Assembly: GCA_011526085.1 (NCBI GenBank)
Contig: WYBC01000038.1
Location: 310,001-374,000, forward strand
Direction of reading: 5' to 3'
Source: Lysobacter sp.
GTDB lineage: Bacteria > Pseudomonadota > Gammaproteobacteria > Xanthomonadales > Xanthomonadaceae
DNA length: 64,000 nt
Shown here: positions 29,110 through 37,708 of the stretch, in pieces
Layout: each line of letters starts with the position of its first letter
Numbering within the stretch: position 1 is the stretch's first letter
Made by a program: the position numbers and the translations under genes
Notes under the pieces: model-generated
What the model was told of the DNA's origin: nothing
The model's database searches: none
What the model saw: only the letters and a program-made list of their open reading frames with translations

Positions 29110-30345
29110 ATGAACGACACCCCCGAGATCCTGCGCGGACGTCGTCGCGCCGGCCGCAAGGGCGCGAAGGATGCGCGCGCACCCTCCGAGCCCGCGGTGC
29201 GGGCGCTGATCGAGCAGGCGCTGCATCCGGAGGCCGCGCCGGCGGACGGCGTCATCGCCGAAGACGACGCGACGGGTGACGCACCTGCCGACGCCCGTGC
29301 CCCCGGCAAACGCAATCGCAAACGCCGCCGTGCCCGCGACGCGCGTGAAGCCGTGCACGCCACGGCCCCCGTTGTCGAGGCGATGGCCGAGGAATCGTCG
29401 TCGCCCCCGCCCGACGTGCCCGCCGCCGGGGAGCCCGCCGCGGACGTGCCCGTCGCCGAAACGCGATCACAGGGTGGATCCGGGGAACCGTCCTCCTCCG
29501 GTCTGTCCATTTACGATCGCTGGCGGGTCGTCGGTCAGGCGTCCGGCGACGATCCGCAGGGCGGTTGGGCTTCGCACGATGCCCACGGCGCGCCCGCTCC
29601 GGGCGATGCGTCCGGCGACCCCCGCGACGGCAGGGGTTCGCCCCCGCCGGGCGGCGGATCGCATGGCGCCGGACTGCATCCCGGCGGTCATCGCTGGGTC
29701 TATCTCGCGGTGGCGATATTCCTGGCCGCCATCGGGTTCGGGCTGTGGGGCGTGTGGACGACGTTCTTCGCCGGCGCCGACCTCGACGACCGCAGCGCCA
29801 CCGCGCTGCGCGCGCGCAGCGAGAAACTCAGTCAGGAAGTGTCGACCCTGCGCCGCTCGGATCAGATCAGCCGCGATGCCAATCGCGATCTGGAACGCAC
29901 CCTGGCCGAGCGCGACGAGGAAATCGCCGGCCTGCGTGCGGACATCGCCTTCTACGAACGCTTCGTCGGCGCCACCGGACAGCGCCGCGGCCTCAGCGTG
30001 CACGACCTCGAAATGCGCCTGCAGAGCGGCGATGCCTGGCACTTCGTCGCCACCCTCACCCAGAACGTGAATCGCGGCGCGGTCAACAGCGGGCGGATCA
30101 CGCTGGCGCTGGAGGGCACCCGCAACGACAAGCTCGAACGGCTGTCGTGGTCGACCCTGCGCAAACAGACCAATGCCCCGGGCCTGGGCTATTCGTTCAA
30201 GTATTTCCAGCAGGTGGAAGGCGAAGTGATGCTGCCGGCGGGGTTCAAGCCGTTGCGGGTCACGGTGCGGCTGGTGCCGGAAGGCGGCAGCGCCGTGGAA
30301 CAGTCCTTTCCCTGGCCCGAGACCATCGGCAGCGCCGGCGGGTGA
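29110..30345 (+). CDS. DUF6776-type membrane-anchored coiled-coil protein
   Basis: A 411-residue protein. The first ~190 residues are disordered and charged (basic block [12 protein letters not shown], then acidic/Pro/Gly repeats). One membrane helix ([18 protein letters not shown], ~196-215) follows. Next comes a coiled coil (~225-285, [17 protein letters not shown]) and a beta-rich C-terminal domain ([20 protein letters not shown]). The C-terminal part matches DUF6776, a family often encoded beside erpA in gammaproteobacteria. The predicted topology puts the N-terminal disordered part in the cytoplasm and the C-terminal domain in the periplasm. Start 29110 is preferred over 29101. Function unknown. 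Confidence 0.7.
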   Translation: MNDTPEILRGRRRAGRKGAKDARAPSEPAVRALIEQALHPEAAPADGVIAEDDATGDAPADARAPGKRNRKRRRARDAREAVHATAPVVEAMAEESSSPPPDVPAAGEPAADVPVAETRSQGGSGEPSSSGLSIYDRWRVVGQASGDDPQGGWASHDAHGAPAPGDASGDPRDGRGSPPPGGGSHGAGLHPGGHRWVYLAVAIFLAAIGFGLWGVWTTFFAGADLDDRSATALRARSEKLSQEVSTLRRSDQISRDANRDLERTLAERDEEIAGLRADIAFYERFVGATGQRRGLSVHDLEMRLQSGDAWHFVATLTQNVNRGAVNSGRITLALEGTRNDKLERLSWSTLRKQTNAPGLGYSFKYFQQVEGEVMLPAGFKPLRVTVRLVPEGGSAVEQSFPWPETIGSAGG

Positions 30346-30389
30346 ACGCCGCGCTTGAACCCCCGCCGCCGGCACCCCATCCTGTGCGC

Positions 30390-30767
30390 ATGGATACCCA
30401 AGCCTCCACGCCGTCCGCGCCCGCGGCCGATGCGCCCGCATCGCTGCTCGACTTCACGCCCGCCGCCGCGGCCAAGGTCCGCGAACTGATCCGCGAGGAA
30501 GGCAATCCCGCGCTGAAGCTGCGGGTCTACATCCAGGGCGGCGGCTGTTCGGGCTTCCAGTACGGGTTCGAATTCGACGAACAGCAGAACGAGGACGACT
30601 TCGCGGTCGCCACCGACGACGTGACCCTGCTGGTCGATCCGTTGAGCCTGCAGTACCTCGTCGGCGCCCAGGTCGATTACACCGAGAGCCTGCACGGCGC
30701 GCAGTTCGTGATCCGCAATCCGAACGCGAAGACCACCTGCGGCTGCGGCAGCAGTTTCTCGGCCTGA
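30390..30767 (+). CDS. erpA: Iron-sulfur cluster insertion protein ErpA (A-type carrier)
   Basis: A 125-residue HesB/IscA-family carrier. The three cluster-ligand cysteines are in GGGCSGFQY and [30 protein letters not shown] and the acidic C-terminal half match ErpA, which delivers [4Fe-4S] clusters to enzymes such as IspG. The first ~17 residues are Ala/Pro-rich and not conserved. It is 44 bases after the DUF6776 gene and 10 bases before nudC, so an operon is likely. Confidence 0.93.
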   Translation: MDTQASTPSAPAADAPASLLDFTPAAAAKVRELIREEGNPALKLRVYIQGGGCSGFQYGFEFDEQQNEDDFAVATDDVTLLVDPLSLQYLVGAQVDYTESLHGAQFVIRNPNAKTTCGCGSSFSA

Positions 30768-30777
30768 GTTTCCGCGC

Positions 30778-31710
30778 ATGACGTTGCCCGCACCGCGCTT
30801 CGCTTTCGTCGATGGCGCACTGGACCGCGCCGATGCGCTTCGCGACAACCGCGACGCGCTGCAGGCGTATTGGCCGAACGCGCGGGTGGTCCTGATAGAT
30901 GCCGACGGGCGCACCCGTGCGGACGCGCAGGGCAGGATGGCGGTGATCCGCGGCGCCGAGCTGTCGTCGGTCCCCGGCGATGCGATCTTCCTCGGCATCC
31001 AGGGCGACGATGCATGGTTCGCCCGCACCGAAGCCGGCGTCGATGCCGTGGTCGGCGTCGAAGTCGCCTTCGGCACCGAGGGCGCGGTCGCCGGACGGGT
31101 CGATCTGCGCACCGCCGCCGCGCAGTGGTCGGCGCTGGAATCGACCGTCTTCGCCCAGGCCCGCGCGGTCGTGCATTGGCGCCAGCGTCATCGTCATTGC
31201 GGCGCCTGCGGCGGCGCGCTGGTGTTCCAGCGCGGCGGCTGGCAGGGGCATTGCGATGCCTGCGGTCTCGATCATTACCCCCGCACCGATCCGGCCGTGA
31301 TCGTTGCCGTCACCGACGGCGACCGCCTGCTGCTCGGCCGCCAGGCCAGTTGGCCGCCGCGCCGCTATTCAACCCTCGCCGGTTTCGTCGAACCCGGCGA
31401 AACCCTCGAGCAGACCGTCGCCCGCGAGGTGATGGAGGAATCCGGCGTGCGCGTGCGCGCCAGCCGCTATCTCGCCTCGCAGCCGTGGCCGTTCCCGTCG
31501 TCGCTGATGCTCGGTTTCATCGCCGAAGCCGAGCCGGACCTGCCGCAGGCGAACGAGGAACTGGAAGACGCGCGCTGGTTCTCCCGCGACGAAGTCGGTG
31601 CCGCGCTGCGCGGCGAGACCCGCGAGGCAGGCCTGCTGCTCTCGCCATCGGTGTCGATCTCGCGCTGGCTGATCGAGTGCTGGCATGCCGGCGCTGCCGG
31701 CGCGCACTGA
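30778..31710 (+). CDS. nudC: NAD(+) diphosphatase / NAD-decapping Nudix enzyme
   Basis: A 310-residue NudC. A zinc ribbon is formed by HCGACGGA and HCDACG. The Nudix box is GFVEPGETLEQTVAREVMEE followed by SGV, and the specificity motif SQPWPFPSS lies just after it. The N-terminal domain (~1-125) is the usual NUDIX-like module. It cleaves NAD(H) to NMN(H) and AMP and can remove NAD caps from RNA. The second Nudix RNA-processing enzyme in the window is RppH. Length is somewhat above E. coli NudC. Confidence 0.93.
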   Translation: MTLPAPRFAFVDGALDRADALRDNRDALQAYWPNARVVLIDADGRTRADAQGRMAVIRGAELSSVPGDAIFLGIQGDDAWFARTEAGVDAVVGVEVAFGTEGAVAGRVDLRTAAAQWSALESTVFAQARAVVHWRQRHRHCGACGGALVFQRGGWQGHCDACGLDHYPRTDPAVIVAVTDGDRLLLGRQASWPPRRYSTLAGFVEPGETLEQTVAREVMEESGVRVRASRYLASQPWPFPSSLMLGFIAEAEPDLPQANEELEDARWFSRDEVGAALRGETREAGLLLSPSVSISRWLIECWHAGAAGAH

Positions 31711-31732
31711 CGCCGGCGGCAACGCGCACGCT

Positions 31733-31790
31733 GCGAATGCGTCTCAGGTCGTGGCCCCGCAGATGCCGGGGTTCCTCTCTGCGCATTCGC
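31733..31790. repeat. Long-range inverted repeat after nudC (REP-like or terminator)
   Basis: GCGAATGCG (31733-31741) pairs with CGCATTCGC (31782-31790). The interior holds a second stem (CCCCG ... CGGGG). No T-tract follows. It may be a folded element ending the erpA-nudC transcript or a degenerate REP unit. Confidence 0.4.
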
Positions 31791-31864
31791 GCCGTTCGCT
31801 TCGGCATTCGTCGCCGGCCATGGCGCCGACAGGCCGCGATTCGGCAGCCTGCTAAACTCCGACC

Positions 31865-32776
31865 ATGTCCGCGACCCTCATCGCCGTGATCTTCGCCCTG
31901 GCGCTGGGCCACCTCGCGCCGGGCTTCGCTGCGGCAGTGCGCCGCCACGATGGTTTCGATCTCTGGCTGCAGTGGCTGAATGCCCGCGCGAACGCGGGTT
32001 CGCGATTCTGGCGCGGTCGTTACGGTCTTCTGCTCGCGTTGTCGCCGCCGCTGCTGCTGGTCGGTCTGTTGCAGTACGTGCTGCACACGCCGCTGGCCGG
32101 TGCGCTGGGCCTGGTGTTCGCGGTGGTGGCGTTGTTCTGGGCCTGGGGGCCGCGCGATCTCGATGCCGACGTGTCCGAAGTCGTCGCTGCCGAGGATGCC
32201 GATGCGCGTCGCATCGCCGCCGGCCGGCTGGGACCGGCCTCGTCGGATGCGATCGGCGAATCCGCGGTGATGGTCGAGGGTGTGTTCGCCAGCGCGCTGC
32301 GCCGCTGGTTCGGCGTGTTGCTGTGGTTTCTCGCGCTGGGCGCGTTCGGCGCGGTGTTCTACCGGCTGGCGGCGCTGGCGGCGGAAGGCGAATACGCCGA
32401 CAGACTGCCCGAAGGGACCCGCGACGGCGCCCGCCGCCTGTTCGGTGCGATGAACTGGCCGGTGGCGCAGGCGATGACGCTCTCGCTCGCGCTGGTCGGC
32501 AACTTCGACACCGTGCTCGGCGTCTGGCGCGAGAACGGCGGTTTCTCGCTGCGTCTCGATCAGGGTTATCTCGGTGCTGCGGCCCGCGCCAGCGTGCGCT
32601 GCGAAATCGCCGAGGAAACGCAGGAATTCATCGAAGAAGGCGCGACCCCCGGCAACGCCTGGGTGCAACTCGGCGAACTGCCGGAGCTGCGCGATGCGAT
32701 GAGTCTGGTCTGGCGCATCCTGCTGCTGTGGCTCGCGATCGTCGCCCTGTTCGTCGTGGCGGGTTGGGTGAGCTGA
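31865..32776 (+). CDS. ampE: AmpE/CobD-like regulatory signalling membrane protein
   Basis: A 303-residue inner-membrane protein with four main hydrophobic segments (~2-20, ~55-95, ~155-180, ~280-302). SDAIGESAVMVEGVFASALR and RWFGVLLWFLALGAFGAVFY match the AmpE/CobD-like family. In enterobacteria AmpE is encoded with AmpD and has been linked to beta-lactamase induction, but its biochemical activity is unclear. ampD is not adjacent here. The family call is moderately firm and the symbol should be read as AmpE-like. Confidence 0.72.
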   Translation: MSATLIAVIFALALGHLAPGFAAAVRRHDGFDLWLQWLNARANAGSRFWRGRYGLLLALSPPLLLVGLLQYVLHTPLAGALGLVFAVVALFWAWGPRDLDADVSEVVAAEDADARRIAAGRLGPASSDAIGESAVMVEGVFASALRRWFGVLLWFLALGAFGAVFYRLAALAAEGEYADRLPEGTRDGARRLFGAMNWPVAQAMTLSLALVGNFDTVLGVWRENGGFSLRLDQGYLGAAARASVRCEIAEETQEFIEEGATPGNAWVQLGELPELRDAMSLVWRILLLWLAIVALFVVAGWVS

Positions 32777-32783
32777 GGCCGTT

Positions 32784-32911
32784 TGCACGGCACTGCCGTG
32801 CGGCCTCGGCGAACGCCCGGCGCGCTGCGCCGGGCCGGATGAGCTGACTCAACTGCACGGCACTGCCGCGCGGCCTCGGCGAACGCCCGGCGCGCTGAGC
32901 CGGGCCGGATG
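32784..32911. repeat. Two-copy 70-bp tandem duplication after ampE
   Basis: A ~58-base block beginning TGCACGGCACTGCCG and ending GCCGGGCCGGATG occurs at 32784-32841 and again at 32854-32911 with very few differences (unit offset 70). The first copy begins directly after the ampE stop codon. The blocks contain internal palindromic pieces (CCCGGCGCGCTG...). Only two copies exist and there is no CRISPR character. Confidence 0.75.
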
Positions 32912-32937
32912 CGCGGATGCGTCATGCGTGGCGTCGC

Positions 32938-33007
32938 AGGAGGGCCTTCAGGCCCGAGCTTTTCGGTGCGTAATCTCAAAAAAGCTCGGGCCTGAAGGCC
33001 CTCCTAC
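32938..33007. repeat. Inverted pair of GTAG-type REP elements (BIME)
   Basis: Two 26-base arms, 32938-32963 and 32980-33005, are exact reverse complements. Each contains GGGCCTTCAGGCCC, and the right one is headed by GTAGGAGG on the minus strand. GTAG-headed REPs of this form are dispersed in xanthomonad and Stenotrophomonas genomes. It lies between the convergent ampE and metF genes, where it can also act as a bidirectional terminator (T- and A-runs at the inner ends). Confidence 0.85.
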
Positions 33008-33042
33008 AAACTCTCGGGCGCTTGTGCCTGCCTTCCTTCGCC

Positions 33043-33864
33043 TCACAGACGCGACAGCACCGCCTGCGTCGGCTTCGCCAGATTCAACGTGTAGAAGTGC
33101 AGCGATGGCGCGCCGCCGGCGAGCAGTTTGCGGCACATGTCGGCGACCACGTCCGCGGCGAATTCGCGGATGCCTTCGGCATCGTCGCCCAGGGCCTGCA
33201 TGCGCTTGGCGATCCAGCGCGGAATCTCGGCGCCGCAGGCGTCCGAGAAGCGCTTGAGCTGGCTGAAATTCGAGATCGGCATGATCCCCGGCACGATCGG
33301 AATCTGCACGCCGAGCCGGCGCACATCGTCGACGAAGCGGAAATACGCGTCCGGATTGTAGAAATACTGGGTGATCGCGGCGTTGGCCCCGGCCTCGACC
33401 TTGGTCCTGAAATTGCGCAGATCGGTGAAGGCGTCGTCGGCCTGCGGATGCGTTTCGGGATAGGCGCCGACTTCGATGTGGAAGTGGTCGCCGTGCTCGG
33501 CGCGGATGAAGGCGATGAGATCGGAGGCGTAGCGCAGGTCGCCCATGCGCGCCATGCCCGACGGCAGATCGCCGCGCAGCGCGACCAGGCGCTTGCAGCC
33601 CAGCGCGCGATACAGCAACAACAGTTCGCGGATTTCTTCGCGGCTGCCGCCCATGCAGGAGATGTGCGGTGCCGCGTCCAGGCCGTGCGTCTGCTTGAGA
33701 TGGCGCACGGTCTCGGAGGTGTAGCTCAGCGTGGAGCCGCCGGCGCCGAACGTGCATGAGACGTAATGCGGGTCGTGTGCTTTCAGTCTGGCGGCGGTCC
33801 GATCGAGCAGCGTCCGTTGCTCGTCGGTCTTGGGCGGGTAGAACTCGAAGGAAAGGTGGGTCAT
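33043..33864 (-). CDS. metF: Methylenetetrahydrofolate reductase
   Basis: A 273-residue FAD-dependent TIM-barrel enzyme making 5-methyl-THF for methionine synthesis. SFEFYPPKT contains the catalytic Glu. HISCMGGSREEI, LVALRGDLPSG, FHIEVGAYPETHPQA and AAITQYFYNPDAYFRFVDD are the substrate and flavin motifs. The start (CAT at 33862-33864) gives the family N-terminus MTHLSFEFYPP. A 21-base promoter motif shared with ahcY lies 30 bases upstream, so both genes of the methyl cycle are probably co-regulated although three genes lie between them. Confidence 0.95.
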   Translation of the reverse strand: MTHLSFEFYPPKTDEQRTLLDRTAARLKAHDPHYVSCTFGAGGSTLSYTSETVRHLKQTHGLDAAPHISCMGGSREEIRELLLLYRALGCKRLVALRGDLPSGMARMGDLRYASDLIAFIRAEHGDHFHIEVGAYPETHPQADDAFTDLRNFRTKVEAGANAAITQYFYNPDAYFRFVDDVRRLGVQIPIVPGIMPISNFSQLKRFSDACGAEIPRWIAKRMQALGDDAEGIREFAADVVADMCRKLLAGGAPSLHFYTLNLAKPTQAVLSRL

Positions 33865-33893
33865 GGCCGGCGTCCCAGGGCGTCCGAGGCATG

Positions 33894-33914
33894 ATATCTC
33901 TTTATCGCGATGGA
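33894..33914 (-). promoter_or_regulatory. Methyl-cycle promoter motif, metF copy
   Basis: The plus strand reads ATATCTCTTTATCGCGATGG plus A. The ahcY copy at 37567-37587 differs at only two of 21 positions. On the minus strand it ends in a TATCAT hexamer usable as -10, so it spans the -10/-35 spacer. No riboswitch fits in the ~30-base leader. Confidence 0.6.
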
Positions 33915-33993
33915 TGCATATAGGATTGCCGCTGTCCTCCCGCCCACCGCCGGGACGGTACCCTGTGCGCCGGTTCCGATCCGATCCCGCCCG

Positions 33994-34551
33994 ATGTCCA
34001 TCGTTCTCACCGAATTCGCCCGCCCGCGCCTGTTCCCCGCCGAACCGCGCCGCAACACCATCCAGGACTGCACGCCAGAAGACTTCGAGCGGCATCTCAA
34101 CGCCACGCCGCCGCTGGCCGTGCTCGATGGCTACGCGCCGTTCTGCAAGCTGCACGTGCACCGCAACTGGACCTCGACCCGCTGCATGGCCATCGCTATC
34201 GACGACGACAACCGCCACAAACTGCGCTCGGGCTACGAAGCGCGCACGAAGGCGGAATTGCCGGTGCTGGTGCGCTGGTTCGAAGGCGTCGAACCGCCGG
34301 TCGCGCAGTATCTGATCCCGATCCTCTACAGCCGCGAGCAGATGGCGAAGGAAGGCACGCCCATCGACGCGGACTGGGGCGTGGTCGGCTGCCTGTACAC
34401 GATGATGCCCGAGGAAACCCCGCTCGCGCCGATCACCATCCTGCGCAATGCGCTGGGCGTGGAGGAGGGCGGCTCCGGCGTGCCCATCGATCGCGAGGCG
34501 TATCTGCGCAGCGTGGCGTTCTGGGAACGGCATGCGGGGTGGCGGGGATAG
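33994..34551 (+). CDS. DUF3228 family protein
   Basis: A 185-residue soluble protein. MSIVLTEFARPRLFP, then VLDGYAPFCKLHVHRNWTST, YLIPILYSREQMAKEG and DWGVVGCLYTMMPEETP fit the DUF3228 family, a conserved but uncharacterised group. No signal peptide or membrane helix is visible. The start at 33994 gives the conserved N-terminus; a longer frame (33910) begins in the metF promoter. It is divergent from metF. Function unknown. Confidence 0.78.
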   Translation: MSIVLTEFARPRLFPAEPRRNTIQDCTPEDFERHLNATPPLAVLDGYAPFCKLHVHRNWTSTRCMAIAIDDDNRHKLRSGYEARTKAELPVLVRWFEGVEPPVAQYLIPILYSREQMAKEGTPIDADWGVVGCLYTMMPEETPLAPITILRNALGVEEGGSGVPIDREAYLRSVAFWERHAGWRG

Positions 34552-34755
34552 CAGATCCGTCGAGTCGTGGCCGCGCCGATCGTTTTCGACCGGATCGATC
34601 GAATGTTCTCGATGGGTTCGCCGTATTGATCGGGACACGGCGGAACGGTCGATGCGCGCCCTCGGGTCCGCTGAACGGACTGCGGCGAGGACTGCGACTC
34701 CGTGCCTTGACCCCGTGTAACCCTTGTCGCATGGTGCTGTCAGGGGGAAGGGCGG

Positions 34756-35895
34756 ATGCACCAGATGACGAATCCCGATTCGGCCGCGGGTATCGCCGCG
34801 CCACGGCTGTTGCAGGAACTCGGCGAGACCCTGCAACGCCTGCGCCTCGGCGGGCCGTTCTATGTCCTGCTGTGGTTGCTGGCCGGCACCGCCAGTGGCG
34901 CCTGGCAGCACGCGCGCGGGTTGTTCTTGCTGGTCGCGCTGGTTTTCGTATTGCTGACGGTCGTGCGTTTCCGTATTCGCGGCCTGCCGGACGGCGCCAG
35001 TGAAGCTGCGGTGCGTGCGCGCCTCAACGGGATCTGGGCGCTGCTGTTGACCAATGCCGCGCTGTGGGGCGTGGCGATCGCCTGGTTGCTGATGACCGCG
35101 CCGAACGAAAGCGCGCGCACCGTCGCCGCGATCAGTTCCTACGCGTTCGCCACCGCCTTCGCGCACAACTTCCCGATGCGCCTGCGCTCCGCGTTCCTCG
35201 CGCTCGCACTGTTGTATCTGTCCACGCTCGGCGCATTCGTCGCCACCGGTGCGCGCTTCGAGCTGATCGCGGTCGGCGCCCTGTATCTGCTCTACGTCTC
35301 GCTGACCCTGCGCCGCAGTCACGCCGAATATCTCCAGCGCCTTGATCTGCAGGACGAACTGCGCCGTCAGCGCGATCTGTTCGAGCAGCAGAGCCGTCGC
35401 GACGGGTTGACCGGCCTGGCGAACCGGCGCCGCTTCTCCGCCATGCTGGACACATGGTTGTCCGAAGTCTCGGAGGAGGGATCGAGGATGGCGCTTCTGA
35501 TCCTCGATCTCGATCATTTCAAGACGATCAACGACCGGTACGGGCATGCCGCCGGCGACGCCTGTCTGCGCACGTTCGCCGAACAGTTGCAGCAGGCGTT
35601 TCCGGCGCAGACGGAACTGGTGGCGCGGCTGGGCGGCGAAGAGTTCGGCGTGCTGTTGCGCGACGCGTCGCTGGATGAGGCGATCCGGCGTGCCGAGGCT
35701 TTCCGCCGTCGGTTCGCCGAGCACGCATTGCCGCTGGGCGACGGCATCTTCCATTCCAGCGTCAGCATCGGCGTGGCGGAGTTCGATCCACGTCGCGATG
35801 CCCGCGGCGACACGCTCTATCATTCCGCCGATGCCGCGCTGTATCGCGCCAAGGCGGCGGGCCGCAATGCCGTGCGTGCCGCCGAGCAGGGCTGA
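34756..35895 (+). CDS. Membrane-bound diguanylate cyclase (GGDEF)
   Basis: A 379-residue inner-membrane protein with about six helices in residues ~32-180, a short coiled coil (~190-215) and a GGDEF domain (~215-375). RDGLTGLANRRRF, LDLDHFKTINDRYGHAAGD and the intact active site RLGGEEFGVL support c-di-GMP synthesis. The RxxD inhibitory site normally five residues before GGEEF is absent (QTELVARLGGEEF), so product inhibition through it is not expected. An alternative start at 34765 (MTNPDS) is possible. The preceding region 34552-34755 shows no gene. Confidence 0.93.
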   Translation: MHQMTNPDSAAGIAAPRLLQELGETLQRLRLGGPFYVLLWLLAGTASGAWQHARGLFLLVALVFVLLTVVRFRIRGLPDGASEAAVRARLNGIWALLLTNAALWGVAIAWLLMTAPNESARTVAAISSYAFATAFAHNFPMRLRSAFLALALLYLSTLGAFVATGARFELIAVGALYLLYVSLTLRRSHAEYLQRLDLQDELRRQRDLFEQQSRRDGLTGLANRRRFSAMLDTWLSEVSEEGSRMALLILDLDHFKTINDRYGHAAGDACLRTFAEQLQQAFPAQTELVARLGGEEFGVLLRDASLDEAIRRAEAFRRRFAEHALPLGDGIFHSSVSIGVAEFDPRRDARGDTLYHSADAALYRAKAAGRNAVRAAEQG

Positions 35896-35943
35896 GCCGC
35901 GACTCCGTACGGAATCGGCCGCGATTCGCGCAATCCCGAAACG

Positions 35944-35969
35944 ACGACGGGCGCCGAAGCGCCCGTCGT
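35944..35969. terminator. Hairpin between convergent dgc and ahcY
   Basis: ACGACGGGCGC (35944-35954), loop CGAA, GCGCCCGTCGT (35959-35969): a perfect 11-bp stem. No T-run follows on either strand, so efficiency as a terminator is uncertain. Confidence 0.6.
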
Positions 35970-35998
35970 GGTGAAGCTTCGCGAATGGAACTCCGCGA

Positions 35999-37426
35999 TC
36001 AGTAGCGGTAATGCTCCGGCTTGTACGGGCCGTCCTTCGAGACGCCGAGATACTCGGCCTGCTCGGTGGTCAGCTCGGTCAGCACCACGCCGATCTTTTC
36101 CAGATGCAGGCGGGCGACTTCCTCGTCCAGCTTCTTCGGCAGGATGTAGACCTTGGCCTCGTACTTGTCCTTGTTGGTCCAGAGGTCGATCTGCGCGAGC
36201 GTCTGGTTGGCGAAGGAGTTCGACATCACGAAGCTCGGGTGGCCGGTGGCGCAGCCGAGGTTGACCAGGCGGCCTTCGGCCAGCAGGTAGATGCTGTTGC
36301 CGGTCTTGAAGGTGTACTTGTCGACCTGCGGCTTGATGTTCAGGCGCACGGCGTCGGACGCGTTGAGCCTGTCGACCTGGATCTCGTTGTCGAAGTGGCC
36401 GATGTTGCAGACGATGGCCTGATCCTTCATCGCCGCCATGTGCTCGAGCGTCAGCACGTCCTTGTTGCCGGTGGTGGTGACGTAGATGTCGCCGCGGCCG
36501 AGGGTGGATTCGACGGTGTTGACCTCGAAGCCTTCCATCGACGCCTGCAGGGCGTTGATCGGATCGATCTCGGTGACCACGACGCGGGCGCCGTAGGCGC
36601 GCAGCGAGTGCGCCGAACCCTTGCCGACATCGCCGTAACCGCAGACCACGGCGACCTTGCCGGCCAGCATCACGTCCATCGCGCGCTTCAGGCCGTCGGC
36701 CAGCGATTCGCGGCAGCCGTAGAGATTGTCGAACTTCGACTTGGTGACCGAGTCGTTGACGTTGATCGCCGGGACCAGCAGCTTGCCGGCTTCCGCGATC
36801 TGGTACAGGCGGTGCACGCCGGTGGTGGTTTCCTCGGAGACGCCCTTCCAGTCCTTGACCACGTTGGTCCAGAAGCCGGGACGCTCCCTGGCGACGCGCT
36901 TGAGCAGGTTCTTGATGACGCCTTCCTCGTGCGAGGAGGCCGGCTCGTTGACCCAGTTCGAGCCCTGTTCCAGCTCGTAGCCCTTGTGGATCAGCAGGGT
37001 CACGTCGCCGCCGTCGTCGACGACCAGTTCCGGGCCCTTGCCGCCCGGGAAGGTCACGGCGTCCAGGGTGCAGTCCCAATACTCTTCCAGCGTCTCGCCC
37101 TTCCACGCGAACACCGGGGTGCCGGTGGCGGCGATCGCCTGCGCGGCGTGGTTCTGGGTCGAGAAGATGTTGCACGAGGCCCAGCGCACGTCGGCGCCGA
37201 TGTCCTTGAGGGTTTCGATCAGGACCGCGGTCTGGATGGTCATGTGCAGCGAGCCGGTCACGCGGACGCCCTTCAGCGGCTTGGCGGCGGCGTGCTTCTT
37301 GCGGATCGACATCAGGCCCGGCATTTCCTGCTCGGCGATGTCGATCTCCTTGCGGCCCCACTCGGCTTCGCCGAGCTGCATGTCGGAGACTTTGTAATCG
37401 GGGTGGGTTTTGACTTGTGCGTTCAT
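35999..37426 (-). CDS. ahcY: S-adenosylhomocysteinase
   Basis: A 475-residue NAD-dependent hydrolase that splits SAH to adenosine and homocysteine and keeps methylation reactions running. [33 protein letters not shown], the NAD-binding [10 protein letters not shown] and the C-terminal KPEHYRY are all present. The insertion between residues ~180-220 is typical of bacterial forms. The leader carries an SAH riboswitch, and the promoter shares a motif with metF. It is convergent with the diguanylate cyclase gene. Confidence 0.97.
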   Translation of the reverse strand: MNAQVKTHPDYKVSDMQLGEAEWGRKEIDIAEQEMPGLMSIRKKHAAAKPLKGVRVTGSLHMTIQTAVLIETLKDIGADVRWASCNIFSTQNHAAQAIAATGTPVFAWKGETLEEYWDCTLDAVTFPGGKGPELVVDDGGDVTLLIHKGYELEQGSNWVNEPASSHEEGVIKNLLKRVARERPGFWTNVVKDWKGVSEETTTGVHRLYQIAEAGKLLVPAINVNDSVTKSKFDNLYGCRESLADGLKRAMDVMLAGKVAVVCGYGDVGKGSAHSLRAYGARVVVTEIDPINALQASMEGFEVNTVESTLGRGDIYVTTTGNKDVLTLEHMAAMKDQAIVCNIGHFDNEIQVDRLNASDAVRLNIKPQVDKYTFKTGNSIYLLAEGRLVNLGCATGHPSFVMSNSFANQTLAQIDLWTNKDKYEAKVYILPKKLDEEVARLHLEKIGVVLTELTTEQAEYLGVSKDGPYKPEHYRY

Positions 37427-37470
37427 GGCGATGATCTTCCGTTGAGTGCCCCGCGCGATGGGGGCAGTGA

Positions 37471-37552
37471 ACGAGCGCCGTTGCAGGTGAAGATGCAACC
37501 CCTGCCGAGCCTGATTCCGGACCTTCGCCGGACTTGCAGCGCCCCTCGGCGG
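37471..37552 (-). promoter_or_regulatory. S-adenosylhomocysteine (SAH) riboswitch upstream of ahcY
   Basis: On the minus strand the leader reads CGCCGAGGGGCGCTGCAAG (37534-37552), then a GTCCGGCGAAGGTCCGG hairpin, CAGGCTCGGCAGG (~37501-37513), a GTTGCA/TGCAAC stem, and CAACGGCGCTCGTT (37470-37482). This order is the conserved SAH aptamer. A further stem, TGCCCC / GGGGCA, lies between the aptamer and the ahcY start and may be the switch. SAH riboswitches turn on ahcY when SAH accumulates. Confidence 0.88.
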
Positions 37553-37566
37553 GGAGGGCGCGCAGT

Positions 37567-37587
37567 ATATCGCTTTCTCGCGATGGA
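37567..37587 (-). promoter_or_regulatory. Methyl-cycle promoter motif, ahcY copy
   Basis: The plus strand reads ATATCGCTTTCTCGCGATGG plus A, two mismatches from the metF copy. The minus strand contains the inverted repeat ATCGC-GAGAAA-GCGAT and ends in TATACT (37564-37569), a good -10 box. Binding by a dedicated regulator (for example an ArsR-type SahR) is inferred. Confidence 0.6.
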
Positions 37588-37708
37588 ACGATGAATGCGG
37601 CCGGCCCGCGCCGGGCAGGCGCGCCACCTGGCCCATGACCTGTGGCGCATGGCGGCAGGCAGGGCGGGGGCGAAGATGCGGGATTGTCCTCGCAGGAGCA
37701 CCGTCGTC

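Noticed and set aside
32784-32911. Repeats considered as a CRISPR array.
   Set aside because: There are only two units, no spacers of regular length, and no cas genes.
34552-34755. The short stretch before the diguanylate cyclase considered as a small gene.
   Set aside because: No start with ribosome-binding site and no conserved frame was seen.
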